Below are positions 50,529 through 62,770 of a stretch of 64,000 nt of DNA, one piece after another. A program made the position numbers and the translations under genes. This DNA comes from Euwallacea fornicatus. Its lineage: Eukaryota; Arthropoda; Insecta; Coleoptera; Curculionidae. Numbering within the stretch: position 1 is the first letter of the stretch; every line of letters begins with the position of its first letter. The stretch spans positions 62,001 through 126,000 of the forward strand of contig NC_089543.1 of the NCBI RefSeq assembly GCF_040115645.1. The letters are read 5' to 3'. A model generated the notes under the pieces. It had not been told where the DNA came from. It searched no databases and saw nothing but the letters and a program-made list of their open reading frames with translations.

Positions 50529-53500
50529 ATGACAAAAGTATTTATAGTTTCTGGTTGCAGAACCCCTATAGGTTCGTATTTTACTTGGTTATGCGATAAA
50601 TATTACAAATGAAAACATTTCTATGGATTTGCAGGAAACTTCCAAGGGCAATTTGAAAGGTATCCTGCATCAGAACTAGGTTCCCTAGTTATTGGCGAGG
50701 CTATAGCTAGAGCAAATTTGAAACCAGAGGATGTGGATCAGTGTATCATGGGGCATGTATGTTCAAATTGTGTATAAAAATATTAATAATTTACTAATTA
50801 TGGGGATCATGTAAGAGGGAATGCTCGGAAAATAAATGTTAATACAGGGTAATTCATGGTTAACCCAGAGAAATTGAAGGGTAGATATTAGGATACTTCA
50901 AAAAAACATTTTTTGTTAATAAATTTGCTACCAAATCTGAATAATTAGAAAGTTAGTAATTATTGAAGTTTGAAGCAGCACTTCTATCTATTGAGTATAC
51001 TGTCACAAAGTACAAGGAAGTTTGTTTTGAAAAATCATAAAGTGCCAAAGTAAAATTAATTATGAATTACCTTATTGAATTTTTGTTGTAAAATTTGAGT
51101 TTTGGTAAAGAACTTTTTGATATTTGTTCAGCAAATCAATTTTTGAAGAATATCTGAGTACTACTCTAAACTTTTACCTATTTAGATCTACATGTATTTA
51201 TTTAGGGGCACATGGCATTATTCATACTCATAATACTGATAATAGCAAATTTGTGACACACTTGTCCTCCTTTCAAGTGTGTTATTAATTAATTGTTTTG
51301 AACTGAATTTGGCATGTAGAATTTTTCCTTAAATGGTGTAAATTTTCTTTAAGGTATTGACAGCTGGACTAGGGCAAAATCCTGCCCGACAGGCTGCCAT
51401 TAATGCCAAAATTCCATATTTTGCACCCTCATTCACTGTGAATATGTTATGTGGATCTGGACTCAAGTAACATTTCTTTTTTATTTAATATTAAGTGTAC
51501 TGGGTGACCCACATCAAATAGACATAGCCAGATTTTAATTATAATTAATGATAGAGATCTAAAATTTGAAATATCAATATTACATAATATAAATAAGCTT
51601 TGACTAATGTCATACTTCATTTTATAGTTGGCCGTAATTAGCACCAACTTTGATTAGCAAAGTACATATATCTTTTAAACGAAAATTGAAACTGGCCTGA
51701 AATGACCTTTTAATGATCTATTACACTTAGTTTTCTTTATTAAAGTTATAATTCGACAACGAATTCATAAAAATGGCATATTGAAGGAAAAAACAATTTG
51801 TTAAAGCTGGTAACAGTAAGAGTGACCAATTGATTCTGGCACATTAGAAGCAAGACCCGAGCTCGCAGGCTCGCCTTAATAAACATAAAACAAAAATAAA
51901 CAAATGTTCAGACATTCGGAGGAACGATGCCCATTTTGTCTAGACAAAATAATGTCATTCACTAAACCACACGTCACATTAATAATTATAAGATAATTTA
52001 AATAACATAAAATAGATGAAATTGAGGTTTTATGCTATTTGAATTTGCCCCAGAACACAAATCGAAATTAAAACACTTTTTTTTATTTTTGGAGTACCCC
52101 TGTGCAAACGACATTGATTATGTCCTAATTGTTTTTTTTTACACATTCAAATTAATGTAAATTATTTTTAAGTTTTGCTTCACAGCTTTTACAGCAATAA
52201 CGTTAATGAAGGTCACATACGCCAATAGTCAAATGTGCATTCAAACGGCAACTAAAAAAACAGAATAAAACCATTCTAACATGTATGATAAATGAAACTA
52301 TTTTAAAGTACATTGAGTCAAATACATAAAATGGCATCAGAGGTACTAATTTACGACTTTTTAATCCGTTGGTGTTATGTACTACTTTTGAAAATCTAAT
52401 TAATAATACATTATTTTAAAGTTCTAAAAGTATTTTCTCCAAGCTGTGTCCAGTTCAAAGCTCTATTTTGAAAATCAGTAAACTAACACCAAGTCGTAAT
52501 CATACTTAATTCTAATTCAATCTTTTCATACATACCTTATCTAATCAAGAAGTGTGAGAGGATATTTTACGTCGTCCTCCAAAAGTGTAATGTTCCAAGA
52601 TATGTTAAAGGGTGTTAGATCATTAATAGAATTAGCAAAAACATCAATGGCTTTAGCATAGATCCCTGAGAGATACCACACTGGATCTCTCTTTTCTTGA
52701 ACTGTTTTCAACTATTTTCCAATTTCTTATGACTTAGAAAAGTTGCACGATAGATCGTCGTGGATGCACGTTTCAGAAATAAAGAGGCAACAAAACAAAA
52801 ATATTAATTCACATCATGCGCCATAACATTCATATTTAAAGGTATCAATTTCATTTTTCTTATAAGTTAATATGTCGATTGTTCAAATTTTTTCGCTAGG
52901 TATTATTTGCTTCGGAAATTCTGTAGCTGTAACGGTGTTCCTTTGCCAAGGTCAGAGTTTTACGATTTACATGACAATAAATGTTATAATAGAATGGTTA
53001 TATAGAAAAAGCTTTCTTATATGATGGAGGTCGCACATATTCTTTGCAATGTCCTAAAACAACACGGAGGGCGATAATCGACAATTCACAATTTTTTATT
53101 CTTAAAGTTTTATAGGAAAAACAGACATCAGATTTTCTATTTACTTCTTGGAGAAACATCTCAAGAGTTTATCATCTTGCAAAACAAGACCTCAAACAGT
53201 ACTATTCTTCTATTGTAAGAACCTACTAAAATTAATTTAAATATATAAACTAGTCCTACGCCTAAGCCTCGCTTTCGACAATCTGAATTTCAAATGCGAC
53301 CCACACGAGACAACCTCATGATCGGATAAACGGAGTGAGACAATTTGAGAGTAAACGTTATCAGTATACAGATTACAATAGAAATAGTGCATCAATATCA
53401 TTGACGAATGTTACCTCGCATCATGCTTAAATTTAATTAAACAACTTCATCCTGATACATATACATACTCAGCATATTTATCTTTTTTTTAACTGCACAT

Positions 53501-54857
53501 TCAAAAACACTTAAGCCAGATCAGTGCAAGAGAATTGCGGTTATTAAACTGTATTCTTTTTTTGGAGTTATTTATTCTTAGCTCTATTAATTTGTTTTGT
53601 AATACGGACCCAAATTTTCGATTATATAGAAATATTATATGCGATACGTTTTAACATGACGCCTTTCCGAGGCGCAATAATAACTCTCGACTACGGGTCA
53701 CCCTGTATGTTCGCTGCACTTTGGTCTATTATTTCATAAAGGTTTTGCACATGAAAAACAAACAACACGTGTAGTATTTTAATTATCCAGGACTGTGGCC
53801 TTGGGATACCAATCCATAAAAAATGGGGATGCCAGTATATTGGTAGCTGGAGGACAGGAGAGTATGACTCGTGCTCAACACTCCACACACCTGAGAGGAG
53901 CTAAATTAGGAGCTCTAAATTTATCTGACACCTTGTTATCTGATGGTTTAACTGACGCCTTTAACAATATTCACATGGGAAATACTGGTGGGATGATTGA
54001 GTATAATTTTATCTTCCTTTATGTGACCTTCTATTCTAATAGCTGAGCATCTAGCAAAATCATTCAACATTTCAAGGGAAGCACAGGATGAGTTTGCCTT
54101 GGCCTCCCAAACAAAGGCTGTCGCAGCCATTCACAGCGGCTTTTTTGATCTAGAAATAGTGGGAGTCCCTGATAAAAGAACAAAAACTCTTATCGTTAAA
54201 GATGAATTTCCTAAGCCAGATTGTACCCTTGAGAAATTGGCTAAACTAAGACCCGCATTCGAATCGGTAAAAAACTGCATTTTAGTTAGTTTTAAAGCTT
54301 ATATAACGTGCATTATCACGTAGACTGGCACTGTGACTGCAGGAAACGCATCTGGAATCAATGACGGAGCTGCAGCAGTAGTCCTGGCAAACGAGGAACA
54401 AGTAGCTACAAAAAAATTGACTGCACTAGCTGAGATTGTTGCCTTTGCTGAAGTTGGTCTCGATCCAGTATGCATGGGGCTGGGTCCTATTGAGGCAGTT
54501 AAACAAGTGGTAAAGTTTTGTTGTGTAAAGTTCAAAAAGTGACAAAAAGTACTTATTAACTCATAATTTGTACAGTTAAAAAAAGCACAGTGGACTAAGG
54601 ATGATGTGGAACTGTTCGAACTGAACGAAGCATTTGCCGTACAGAGCATAATATGTATTAAGGAGCTAGGGCTTGATGCCACTCTGGTTAATGTAACTGG
54701 AGGGGCTGTAGCACTGGGTCATCCTATTGGAGCCTCAGGGACAAGATGTCTAGTTACTTTAATTCATAACTTGCGACGTCTGGGGAAGCAAAAGGGGGTT
54801 GTGGCTTTGTGCATTGGCGGTGGCATGGGAATTGCTATGGCTGTACAGATTTGCTGA
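50529..54857 (+). CDS. ACAT2: Acetyl-CoA acetyltransferase, cytosolic type
   Basis: Thiolase that condenses two acetyl-CoA to acetoacetyl-CoA, feeding the mevalonate pathway. Exons: 50529-50571, 50635-50756, 51354-51466, 53791-53987, 54043-54266, 54324-54509, 54576-54857, giving 388 residues (human ACAT2 397). Start MTKVFIVSGCRTPIG directly opens the thiolase fold, with no mitochondrial presequence and no C-terminal SKL, which points to the cytosolic enzyme. Catalytic residues: nucleophile Cys88 in NMLCGSG, His344 in GHPIGASG, Cys374 in CIGGGMGIA. NEAFA at about 312-316 completes the active site, and TAGNASGINDGAAA marks the second half. All introns are GT-AG; intron 3 is 2.3 kb and carries a candidate transposon. 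Identity versus the mitochondrial paralogue is inferred from the absence of a presequence. Confidence 0.95.
50845..51076. mobile_element. Possible MITE in ACAT2 intron 2
   Basis: CAGGGTAATTCATGGTTAA after a TA at 50843-50844 is matched in inverted form by TATGAATTACCTTATTG at 51061-51077. About 14 of 18 positions agree. The 230-bp interior has no coding potential. Such short non-coding elements with CAGGGT ends are common mariner derivatives in insects. The match is weak enough that chance cannot be excluded. Confidence 0.35.
51498..53707. mobile_element. Possible non-coding DNA transposon in ACAT2 intron 3
   Basis: TACTGGGTGACCC at 51498-51510 and the complement of TACAGGGTGACCC at 53695-53707 form an inverted pair matching at 12 of 13 positions. 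They enclose 2.2 kb of AT-rich DNA with no transposase remnant that I recognise. The matching stops after the 13 bases. TACAGGGTGACCC is a style of end typical of insect mariner-like elements. The right end is only about 80 bp before exon 4. The pair could also be remnants of two different insertions. Confidence 0.35.
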
Positions 54858-55790
54858 TGTCAGTTTAATAATTTTTTTCCCTCGTTCATCTACGAAAAAC
54901 CATAATACGTATTAAATGAGAGTTAGAAAATTAAAATAGCTGCGCGTTAGAATCACAAGGTGCTAGATGTCGACCAATCAGGAAGCAGTAAATTCTATAA
55001 TGTGTCACCTCTAAAATTAAACATAAAGTTTTATTAAATTTTCATAGAAATATATTTGTATTAATCAATTCAACCGAATATGTTCTTATCAATAACTTAG
55101 TTGAAATATTCAAAGTAATTCTAAAATTATCGCCTAGGCCATTGTAGGAGAATGGCAAGCACACTCAATTAAAATTCGTCACTTCTATCTGTGAGGTTGA
55201 AATATCATCCACAATTGGGCTAGTTTGGTGAATTAGAGAAACTTATACAGGGTGTCTTCAATTGATTTATTTTACAGGGACGTCAATTATTACTGAAGTT
55301 CGAGGCGAGCAGTATTGGCAATCTCTATTTTTATGAAATAAAAGTATTGTCACTATCAAGGCAGAAAGTTTTCATCATCTTAGTTTTATACATATGTAGC
55401 GTTTAAAAAATCTCTGCATTTTAAGACTTACAAATGTACTTCTTCACTTTGTACCAGCATGTGAATTTCTTCATCATGGTAAGTATATTATTGCAATCAT
55501 TCTTGGCAGGAAATTTCTAGGTGTATGGGATATGAGTAGTTTAATTTAGACCTTAAGAGCTACTGAAAATATTGTTTTTGCTTGAATGATTGGCCTCACC
55601 CATGCAAGGAAAAATCAATATAAGGTTGACATGCAAGGGGTAAAATGAAATTGTAAGTATAAATTAGGTCGTCAACAAAAACATCATTTTTATTAAATAT
55701 TATTTTTTCTTATTTACGTATTGGCCAGCACTTAGCAGTTCACGAATCTATTATTTACATATCAGCTAAACAGTAAACACAATACAAATA
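54858..55790. other. Intergenic between convergent ACAT2 and NT5DC1-like genes
   Basis: Holds the two 3' UTRs. AATAAA on the minus strand (TTTATT at 55689-55694) is about 100 bases past the NT5DC1-like stop and is its likely poly(A) signal. TACAGGGTGTCTTCAATTG near 55246 resembles a mariner-type end, without a partner that I could find. Confidence 0.5.
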
Positions 55791-57167
55791 TTAATAAACA
55801 TTGATTTTAAATTGATAATCCACAGGAAAAGTGGCAACATATTCGAGACTTGGAACGAAAAATTTTGAATGTTTTTTCATTATGTCGTACCAGTTAGTCA
55901 TGCGGTCAGTATCCTTGCATTTAAAGTATGATCCCCAAATTGTTGAACATAAAAATTGTTCATCTGGATGCCATTTTTCATGCCCGTAGACTCCCTCAGC
56001 CTCTAGTTCTTCACACACAGTCACTGTTTCACATCCTGCATACACATGTGGGGTATAAATATCCTGGATTAAATTATCTCCTACATAGAGGAATCTTGGA
56101 TTCGGGATTTTGGAATGCATTCGTAGAAATTCCTTTAAGTCAGTCCAATTGCCATGAGTATAAATTCCACCTAACTGCAAATTATTTAACTTCATTGGGC
56201 CTATTTCTCTAAATCCTTCTAACCCAATGAAGTCTCTTCTCTCAGTAAAAAATCCAGGCTTTTTTGCAAAGCTTACAACAATATCAAACATTTCTCTCCA
56301 ATTTTCTCCGATGGTATGGCTAGCAGTGTGGGTGGCGAAATCTACATATGAACCAGTTATTAAAAATATCATTTTTCCTCTAGCACGTAGGGAGTTTAGC
56401 CATTTTATTAAATGATCACTACATTTATAATAATATTTTTCTGGATGTGCCTTGATTTCTGCAAAATATTTTCCTTTCTCATTTTGAAAGTGTTCTCGGA
56501 TAAACATGCTTTGTAAAGCATCCAAGAGATCTGGCCATATATTGTACAGTTTTCTGTCGGAGTTATCTCCATCAATTGAGTCTACAGCCCTTGCAAAAAT
56601 AAGGCTAGCTATAATATCATAATAATCTAGAAGAGTGCGCATTTTCTCTGAGTATGGTCCATTCCAAGTTTGCAAAGGGTTCTCAGTGAACAAATCAGTA
56701 GCTCTCCATCTGCAATTGGGATAATACTTTGTTACTTCATTCTGAGATAAAAACCTTGTTCCATGTGTTGCTTGGATGATAGTTCCATCTCCAGATATTC
56801 TTAATAGATTACCATTTTCATCATCTACAATAAGCCCTTTGATTATAAAGTTGTGGTCTAAAGGCTTGAGTAAATGTTTTGCAGAGTATCCTTTATTGTC
56901 GACTAAAAAATTGGCTAATATATCATATTCCATTTCTATCATAGCTCCTACTTTGTATCTGGCTAAAGTATTGTCTAAATCAAATCCTATACAGTCATAA
57001 TCAGTAAATTGAAAATGTTTTCCCATCGCACTAGACATTTGATTAGTAATTTTTGTTTGAACTTCTGTTGAGTATAAGGGCATTTGTAGCTTACACCTGC
57101 GTTTCCCACTTCCGTTAAAAAAGTTAACAAGTTTTCTAAGAATATTGTGATATCTAGATGTGTTCAT
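55791..57167 (-). CDS. NT5DC1-like HAD-family 5'-nucleotidase domain protein, intronless
   Basis: Haloacid dehalogenase-fold protein of the 5'-nucleotidase domain-containing group (NT5DC1; cN-II-related). Enzymatic activity is not established for the family. A single exon encodes 458 residues from the ATG at 57165-57167 to TAA at 55791-55793. Motif I is GFDLDNTLARY with Asp63 and Asp65; LITGSYVDF gives motif II; KPGFF and the late motif FLYVGDNLIQDIYTP supply the remaining acidic residues. The first 43 or so residues before MSSAMGKHF are basic and nearly free of acids at the start, and are absent from the human protein, which begins close to that point. They could be a mitochondrial presequence or an overcalled start at Met44 or Met48. 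No intron interrupts it, unlike most genes in the window. Head to head with peflin. Confidence 0.9.
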   Translation of the reverse strand: MNTSRYHNILRKLVNFFNGSGKRRCKLQMPLYSTEVQTKITNQMSSAMGKHFQFTDYDCIGFDLDNTLARYKVGAMIEMEYDILANFLVDNKGYSAKHLLKPLDHNFIIKGLIVDDENGNLLRISGDGTIIQATHGTRFLSQNEVTKYYPNCRWRATDLFTENPLQTWNGPYSEKMRTLLDYYDIIASLIFARAVDSIDGDNSDRKLYNIWPDLLDALQSMFIREHFQNEKGKYFAEIKAHPEKYYYKCSDHLIKWLNSLRARGKMIFLITGSYVDFATHTASHTIGENWREMFDIVVSFAKKPGFFTERRDFIGLEGFREIGPMKLNNLQLGGIYTHGNWTDLKEFLRMHSKIPNPRFLYVGDNLIQDIYTPHVYAGCETVTVCEELEAEGVYGHEKWHPDEQFLCSTIWGSYFKCKDTDRMTNWYDIMKKHSKFFVPSLEYVATFPVDYQFKINVY

Positions 57168-57949
57168 ATTATTATCTTCTATACACAAATCCTTTTCTAT
57201 CCAATTTCTAATTTACACATTTTGAACAATGTTTGCTTTCTGTTATCATACCCCGATATCCAACATTTATATTCACTGGCTATTATAAAAATTCAATTAA
57301 AAAATTTATTATTAATATTTATATTTCATTAACCTAAGAACTGTTAGTGACAATATGATCTCCCTAAATTTGGAACTTCGTATCAGGTAGCGGTTCATAT
57401 TTTAGTCTCCCCCCTTCTAATGACACTTTCTAACACTTATTTTGAAATTTCTATTTTAGTTATAAGACTATTTGACAACAGTGCACAGTAGTGCTCCCCA
57501 ATGATAGAACTAATGAACGCTTTTCAGTGCTTCATTCCTATATTATTAACAAAATACCGCTGTAATTCAGTGTTCGGTAGAGTCATAAATGTTAAATAAA
57601 ATTATTTCTAATGTCTTCTTGGTTTTCATCTCTTTAGTCTTCGCATTCAAGTTACATCTACTTAAGCAATTAATAGTCCAATTAATGAAATACAGAGGGG
57701 ACAACCAGAAAAGTTTACTTTCTGCTTGCTTGTATTAAGCCTGTCTTGGGAAATCTCATTTAGTTGACGGGAAGCATATGCTTATGACTTTGATTAACAA
57801 AGAGCCAATAGAAGTCATATAAAATTAAACTTAAAGAAAAATAAATAAATTTTTTTATCTCTGGTATCCCAAATACATGTGCAAAAATGTATGAGGTAAA
57901 TTAATAAATTTTTCTAATATTTCTTTTTTAATCATTGTAAATTTTGTAG
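57168..57949. promoter_or_regulatory. Shared upstream region, NT5DC1-like / peflin
   Basis: The 780 bp between the NT5DC1-like start and the first recognised peflin exon holds both promoters. A possible peflin start exon is ATG TAT GAG at 57887-57895, followed by donor GTAAAT and a 54-bp intron, which would join in frame. I see no glycine/proline-rich coding sequence of the kind that begins most peflins. Confidence 0.4.
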
Positions 57950-59722
57950 AATGCCCAATTTAAATATGCTACAGAAGCTGGAACTGTTTCTCCTGAAGTA
58001 AATCAGTGGTTTGCTTCAGTAGACAGGGATAAGTCAGGAGAAATTAGTTGGCAAGGTAGGTTAAGCATATTCATAAATATATTGCGATATATACTTACCA
58101 ATTCAAAGCAAATTACAAATGGGAAAGTATCTTATAGAGCTGCAGTCAGCTTTAGTAAATGCTGAAGGCCGCAACTTCTCAGAAACTGCTTGTAGACTTA
58201 TGATTGGTATGTTCGATAAAGACAGAACTGGCACAATCAATGTTGGTGAATTCCAAGAGTTATACAATTATATTAATAATTGGTTGGGTACATTTAAGAT
58301 GTATGATAGAGACCAATCTGGCAGCATAGAAGAACCTGAATTAACTCAAGGTAAATAATTTCAGCTCTGTTAGTCTCATATTGCCCGAATATGAAACACT
58401 TTAGGAGGTTTACTTAAATTTATTTAAATAACAACAATAAATATTATGTATTTATGTTGGCAGGTGGTTCTACAGAAAGTAGATAATATAAAAAAATAAA
58501 TAACATACACAATTTTGGAGGTGATAAAAACTTTATAATAATACTGTTGAATCTGAGTTAATTGTAACATTATTGTATAGACAGGTATTTCAAAATGTTT
58601 CATACAATGGTATGGGATACTTTTGACTGGTAAAGGTTGTAGCAGATATGAATACTAAGTGAGAAAAAAACTATTTACATTTATGAATGTAAAAATTACA
58701 AATAGGTGAACATGGTCTTTAATAGGTATAGTAATGACAATATTTTAAAGCCTATCACATACCATCATTTACATGTGTATTTGCATTTTTGGAAACTATG
58801 GACATAGGGAACAATATATGTATATGTAGGTGTCTGCTTGTACCTTTCTTAGGCAGATATAAACTTAAAATCTAAAAATTGTTGCACAGGAAATTTTATA
58901 TAAAGAATTCATTTGTGTAGGCCGTTTTAATTTTTGAGTTATAACACAAATTAAGTTTTTGTTAATTTAATGAGATACCTTGAATATAATTAAATGTTTT
59001 GAATCATAGACTCTAAGTAATTTAAAAAGTCACCTTTTAAAACAGTTTTTCAGTGTCACCCTGAAGCTTAAAACTTACAACTACAAGTTCTAAAGGCAAT
59101 TTTATCAGTTTTTTGAAAATCGGCCACAGAATTGTGTAAATGACGGTTGGGTTAACCAAGACACGCCATGATGATAAAGACATCTAGACACTGTGAACAC
59201 TGTTTTCATTGATCAATTCTTAGGAAAAATACTTGAAATGTAAGAAATTCCACTTACCTCAATGATGTCCTACATGAGGTATTTTTACTTGAGTCTACTG
59301 ATACAATTTGTTGTCATTTATTTGGGTTAATGGAATTTCGTAGATTTCGTAAGTTTCATCCTAATAAAGTTGTAGAATCACTATATTTCTGCTTTGATCT
59401 AATATAAAATCTTCCTGATATTTGCATGAAGCTACTAAATGGCAATATCTCACTTAATGTGAAAGCAAAAAATTTTTTGTAATATTTTTTTTTAGCATTA
59501 CAGCAAATGGGATTTCGATTTAGCCCGGAATTCACCAAATTCTTAATTGAACGAAGTGACCTTAAACTCCATAAAACCATGTCCATAGATCAGTTTATAG
59601 TGACTTGTGTGCAAATTCAAAGGTTTACTGAGGCTTTTCGGAACAAAGACTCTGAAAGAACTGGAGTGATAACCATAGGATTTGAGGAGTATCTAGGTTT
59701 AGCCTTAAGCTGTTCTTCTTAA
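57950..59722 (+). CDS. PEF1: Peflin (penta-EF-hand calcium-binding protein), 5' end uncertain
   Basis: Calcium-responsive adaptor that forms heterodimers with ALG-2 (PDCD6) at ER exit sites. Exons: 57950-58055, 58138-58350, 59496-59722, in frame to TAA at 59720-59722, giving 181 residues without the first exon. Five EF-hand loops are visible: DRDKSGEISWQE, DKDRTGTINVGE, DRDQSGSIEEPE, a degenerate fourth (SDLKLHKTMSIDQF), and DSERTGVITIGFEE, the penta-EF pattern. The match to insect peflin is strong (e.g. QMGFRFSPEF, DQFIV.CVQIQRFTEAFR). The usual Gly/Pro/Tyr-rich N-terminus is not seen; the exon starts in phase 0 and may follow a mini-exon at 57887-57895 (MYE). ALG-2 itself is less likely given the C-terminal match. 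Confidence 0.88.
58351..59495 (+). other. Peflin intron (1.1 kb)
   Basis: AT-rich intron between the EF3 exon and the last exon. No repeat or coding element was recognised. Confidence 0.65.
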
Positions 59723-61585
59723 TACTTCTTAGTATTTATTTTTAAGAAACTTATAAAAAACAGAATTTAATTACTCTTTTTAGGAATGGCGCATTAGTGA
59801 ATAGTTGCAAGGTACATTCAAACATTTAGCTGTGCACAGGTAATCTAATTCTGCAAAGGTTTATTTTCTATACCTACAGTATACAAGGCTTTCGTTTATT
59901 CTACATGTGTATTGTAAAATTTACCTTGTATAGATGTCCTAGTAGTTTAGAAATTGAGTGATCCCTTCGGAAGTCTGTCAGGTCCGAGTTTGTAACCTCT
60001 ATAAATTCTGCAAATGCGTTAAGGCCCTTTATATTGTAATTTTAAAGGAAAAGTATATTACCAAACACTGACAAGAGAGCAACTATGCTCATTACTTAAC
60101 AGGACGCATTGGCATTTAACAAATATATTAAAGGGCAGCTAAACTAATATACCAAATATTAACAACTTATTTACAATAGAATTTCTGTAAATTGAATTTT
60201 ATACATTTTACACATATTACAGCAGTGTTTAAAAGTTCTAAACTTCGACACACGAATGCGATTTAGTTGCCAGGCTTTACGGCCTTAAAGATACGATATT
60301 TATACATATAGTAGTAAATTCGATGAGATTGGAGAAAAGATCTTTTAACAAAAATAGAAACCGTTCAAACAACTCATACACTGAACGTAAAAAAATATCT
60401 ATCTATCTACCTCCTAAAATAATAAGGGTTTACAAATTCTTAATCACAGGCAATATGTTGAAAGACCATTTTAAGGGTTGTTTTGTGTTGTGGTGCTGAA
60501 CATGATGCGAAGAAAATTCTAGGTTGACGAGATGGGAAACATTGCATAAATTGATCTTCTTGAAATTTAACTTTGATTGATTAGTAACATGTATGATAAT
60601 ATTAACCTTGCTATAAAAGTGAAATATTTTCTTTATGTTAATCTAAGAAAATAAAGTACCCCTCTTATCCAAATCCTGAAACAATCAACGAACTGCTGCC
60701 TCCAGAAATGGGTATACTCACTCAATGATCTCATTTTGGCACAGTAAATTTTATTTGGCAAGTTTTGAATTTGGGCCAATTTTTGCGAATACCAACTGCT
60801 TTCGCACAATGAACTCTAATTAGAAAGACGTCAGTTCGTAACATTATTTCTTAATACTTAACATCGTGTTCTACTAGTGTTACACCAGCAACGCACTTTT
60901 GACCTTCGTTCCAGATTTTTTTGTACTTTTTCACTTAAAATGTAGTTATCTAAATCGAATCTCCTATTTATTCTACTGCATGCTAGGTCGCTAACGCCTT
61001 TGTATTGTTTTGTTAAACTGTGTAGCCAGTGTTTTTGTAAATAAATTGGTTAAGAAGGAGGTTTTTGGATGTCATTTCCAAGAATTTCACGTTCACCGTA
61101 GGCACTACGTTTAGGTTTAAAACTAGGTTAAATTTAGTAGGTATAATTGTAAGCGTAATATATTTTTGTGCCCTAGGATTTCTCAGTTCTTAAATGCTAA
61201 TTTAGCTAGAAGTTCTAATAATTACAAATTTCATAAAAATGAATTTAAGCGCGTTTAAACTTTAAAGGACCTAATCTATTTAGGGATAAGAAATTCCTAT
61301 AAACTAATACTTCCACAGCACAGCGTACAATATTTTTCAACATTTTTGGTAATTAATGACCCACCCCTATCTATGAGTGGTACAAAGAATAAATTTCACC
61401 CAAGAACGGGAAGAAGTAATAGAAATTTGAGGACTGAGGGCGTCCACTAATATGGTCATAGAAGGATTTTTGTAAGAGAATCTTAAGTCGGCATTTTTAT
61501 AAACAGAGTGCAATATATGGCTAGAGTTATGAGATTTAAAAAGAAAGATTTTTATTTAGACATATGCTAATAGCTCACTTATATA
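59723..61585. other. 3' flank of peflin, intergenic
   Basis: AATAAA at 60650-60655 is a possible poly(A) signal for peflin, implying a 3' UTR of about 930 bases; no nearer hexamer was noted. The rest, to the transposon end at 61586, shows no gene. Confidence 0.45.
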
Positions 61586-62770
61586 CAGTGACTCGAGTTA
61601 ATATTCGGACACTATAGTATTTTTGGAAGTATTAGGTTTTTTTACTAACTTATTCTTAATTAACATTATTTATTGCGTAATCTTTGGTTACAACAATGTT
61701 TCTAGTATATATAAATAAATTTTGAATCTTTTAAATTTCATTATATATAAAGATACTATCGAACAAAGAAAACAAGGCATAGTTTTACTATCGCAAACAT
61801 TTTCGGACACATCCCAGGAACATAATATTTGTAAACAAAATTTATATAAATAAAAAAACATATAAACAAATTAATACTTCGTAGGATTGCCTTTATGTTG
61901 TATAACTTGTAGCCGTTTCGGCATGTTTTCAATTATTTTTTTAATGTATCTTCAGATATGCGTTGCCATTCTTCAACTAATCATTGTTTTAACTCGTTTT
62001 TGGAGATGACTGGTTTATTATGGACTTTACGGTCTAAAAATTCCCATAGATTATCTATGGGGTTAAAATCAGGTGATTGTGTAGGAGGATTTAATACTTT
62101 AGGGCAATTATGTAATAAATACTTTTGGACTAAACGCGACTTGTGTTTTGGATCATTATCCTGGTAAAATTTAAAATTGTCGCATATACCTAATTGTTCA
62201 GCACTTTTTAGTAAATTTCGTTTTAAAGGATCCAAGTGCATAACTTTATTTAAATTTCCCTCAATAAATACTAATTCGCCTACTCCTGCAGCTGAGATAC
62301 AGCTCCAAACCATTATGATCCTTCCGTCGTATTTCACAGTAGGCCGGAGATTATTAATTTTGAGCTCTTCATTCTTTTTGCGCCATACCATTATACGACC
62401 ATCGGATCCAAAAATATTGAATTTTTTTTCATCAGCAAATATAACGCTTTCCCAGTATGTTTTCTCTTTCACGACGAATTCGTGAGCAAAGGCGAGACGT
62501 CTCTTGCGATTGACTTCCGATACGTATGGGGCTTTTTTCGAGCAACTCTTCCGTTGTACCCGTCTTCTTTTAATAATAGCCCAACCGTGTCAGGATGTAC
62601 TTTTTTGCCACTGTATTCTAATAAATCAGCTGTTAATTTAGGAGCACTCAGTCCAGGGTTTATTTTAATTTGTTTGATAATTTTACGCTTCTCACGCTGA
62701 TCAATAAGTTTCGGGCGTCCTTTTTGCGGAATTGATTCAATCCGATCTTCTTGAACAAATCTTCTAATTA
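61586..62770 (-). mobile_element. Tc1-like transposon A, interrupted by transposon B
   Basis: The outer end CAGTGACTCGAGTTAATATT begins at 61586 after a TA. Its core ATATTCGGACAC (61601-61612) recurs as ATTTTCGGACAC at about 61799-61810, a pair of direct repeats about 198 bp apart like the IR/DR ends of Tc1 elements. The transposase runs on the minus strand from 62768 to a stop at 61871-61873. It includes FADEKKF, QDNDPKHKSR and NPIDNLW, so the third catalytic position is Asp. It is dead: one base is missing in the A-run near 62530, shifting the frame before RRLAFAHEF; an in-frame TGA follows ELKQ near 61983; and its N-terminus is cut at 62770 by the next element. The other end of A is beyond the window. 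Confidence 0.85.

Noticed and set aside
51447..51647. Minus-strand frame in ACAT2 intron 3
   Set aside because: Overlaps the ACAT2 exon end and candidate transposon edge; no protein similarity.
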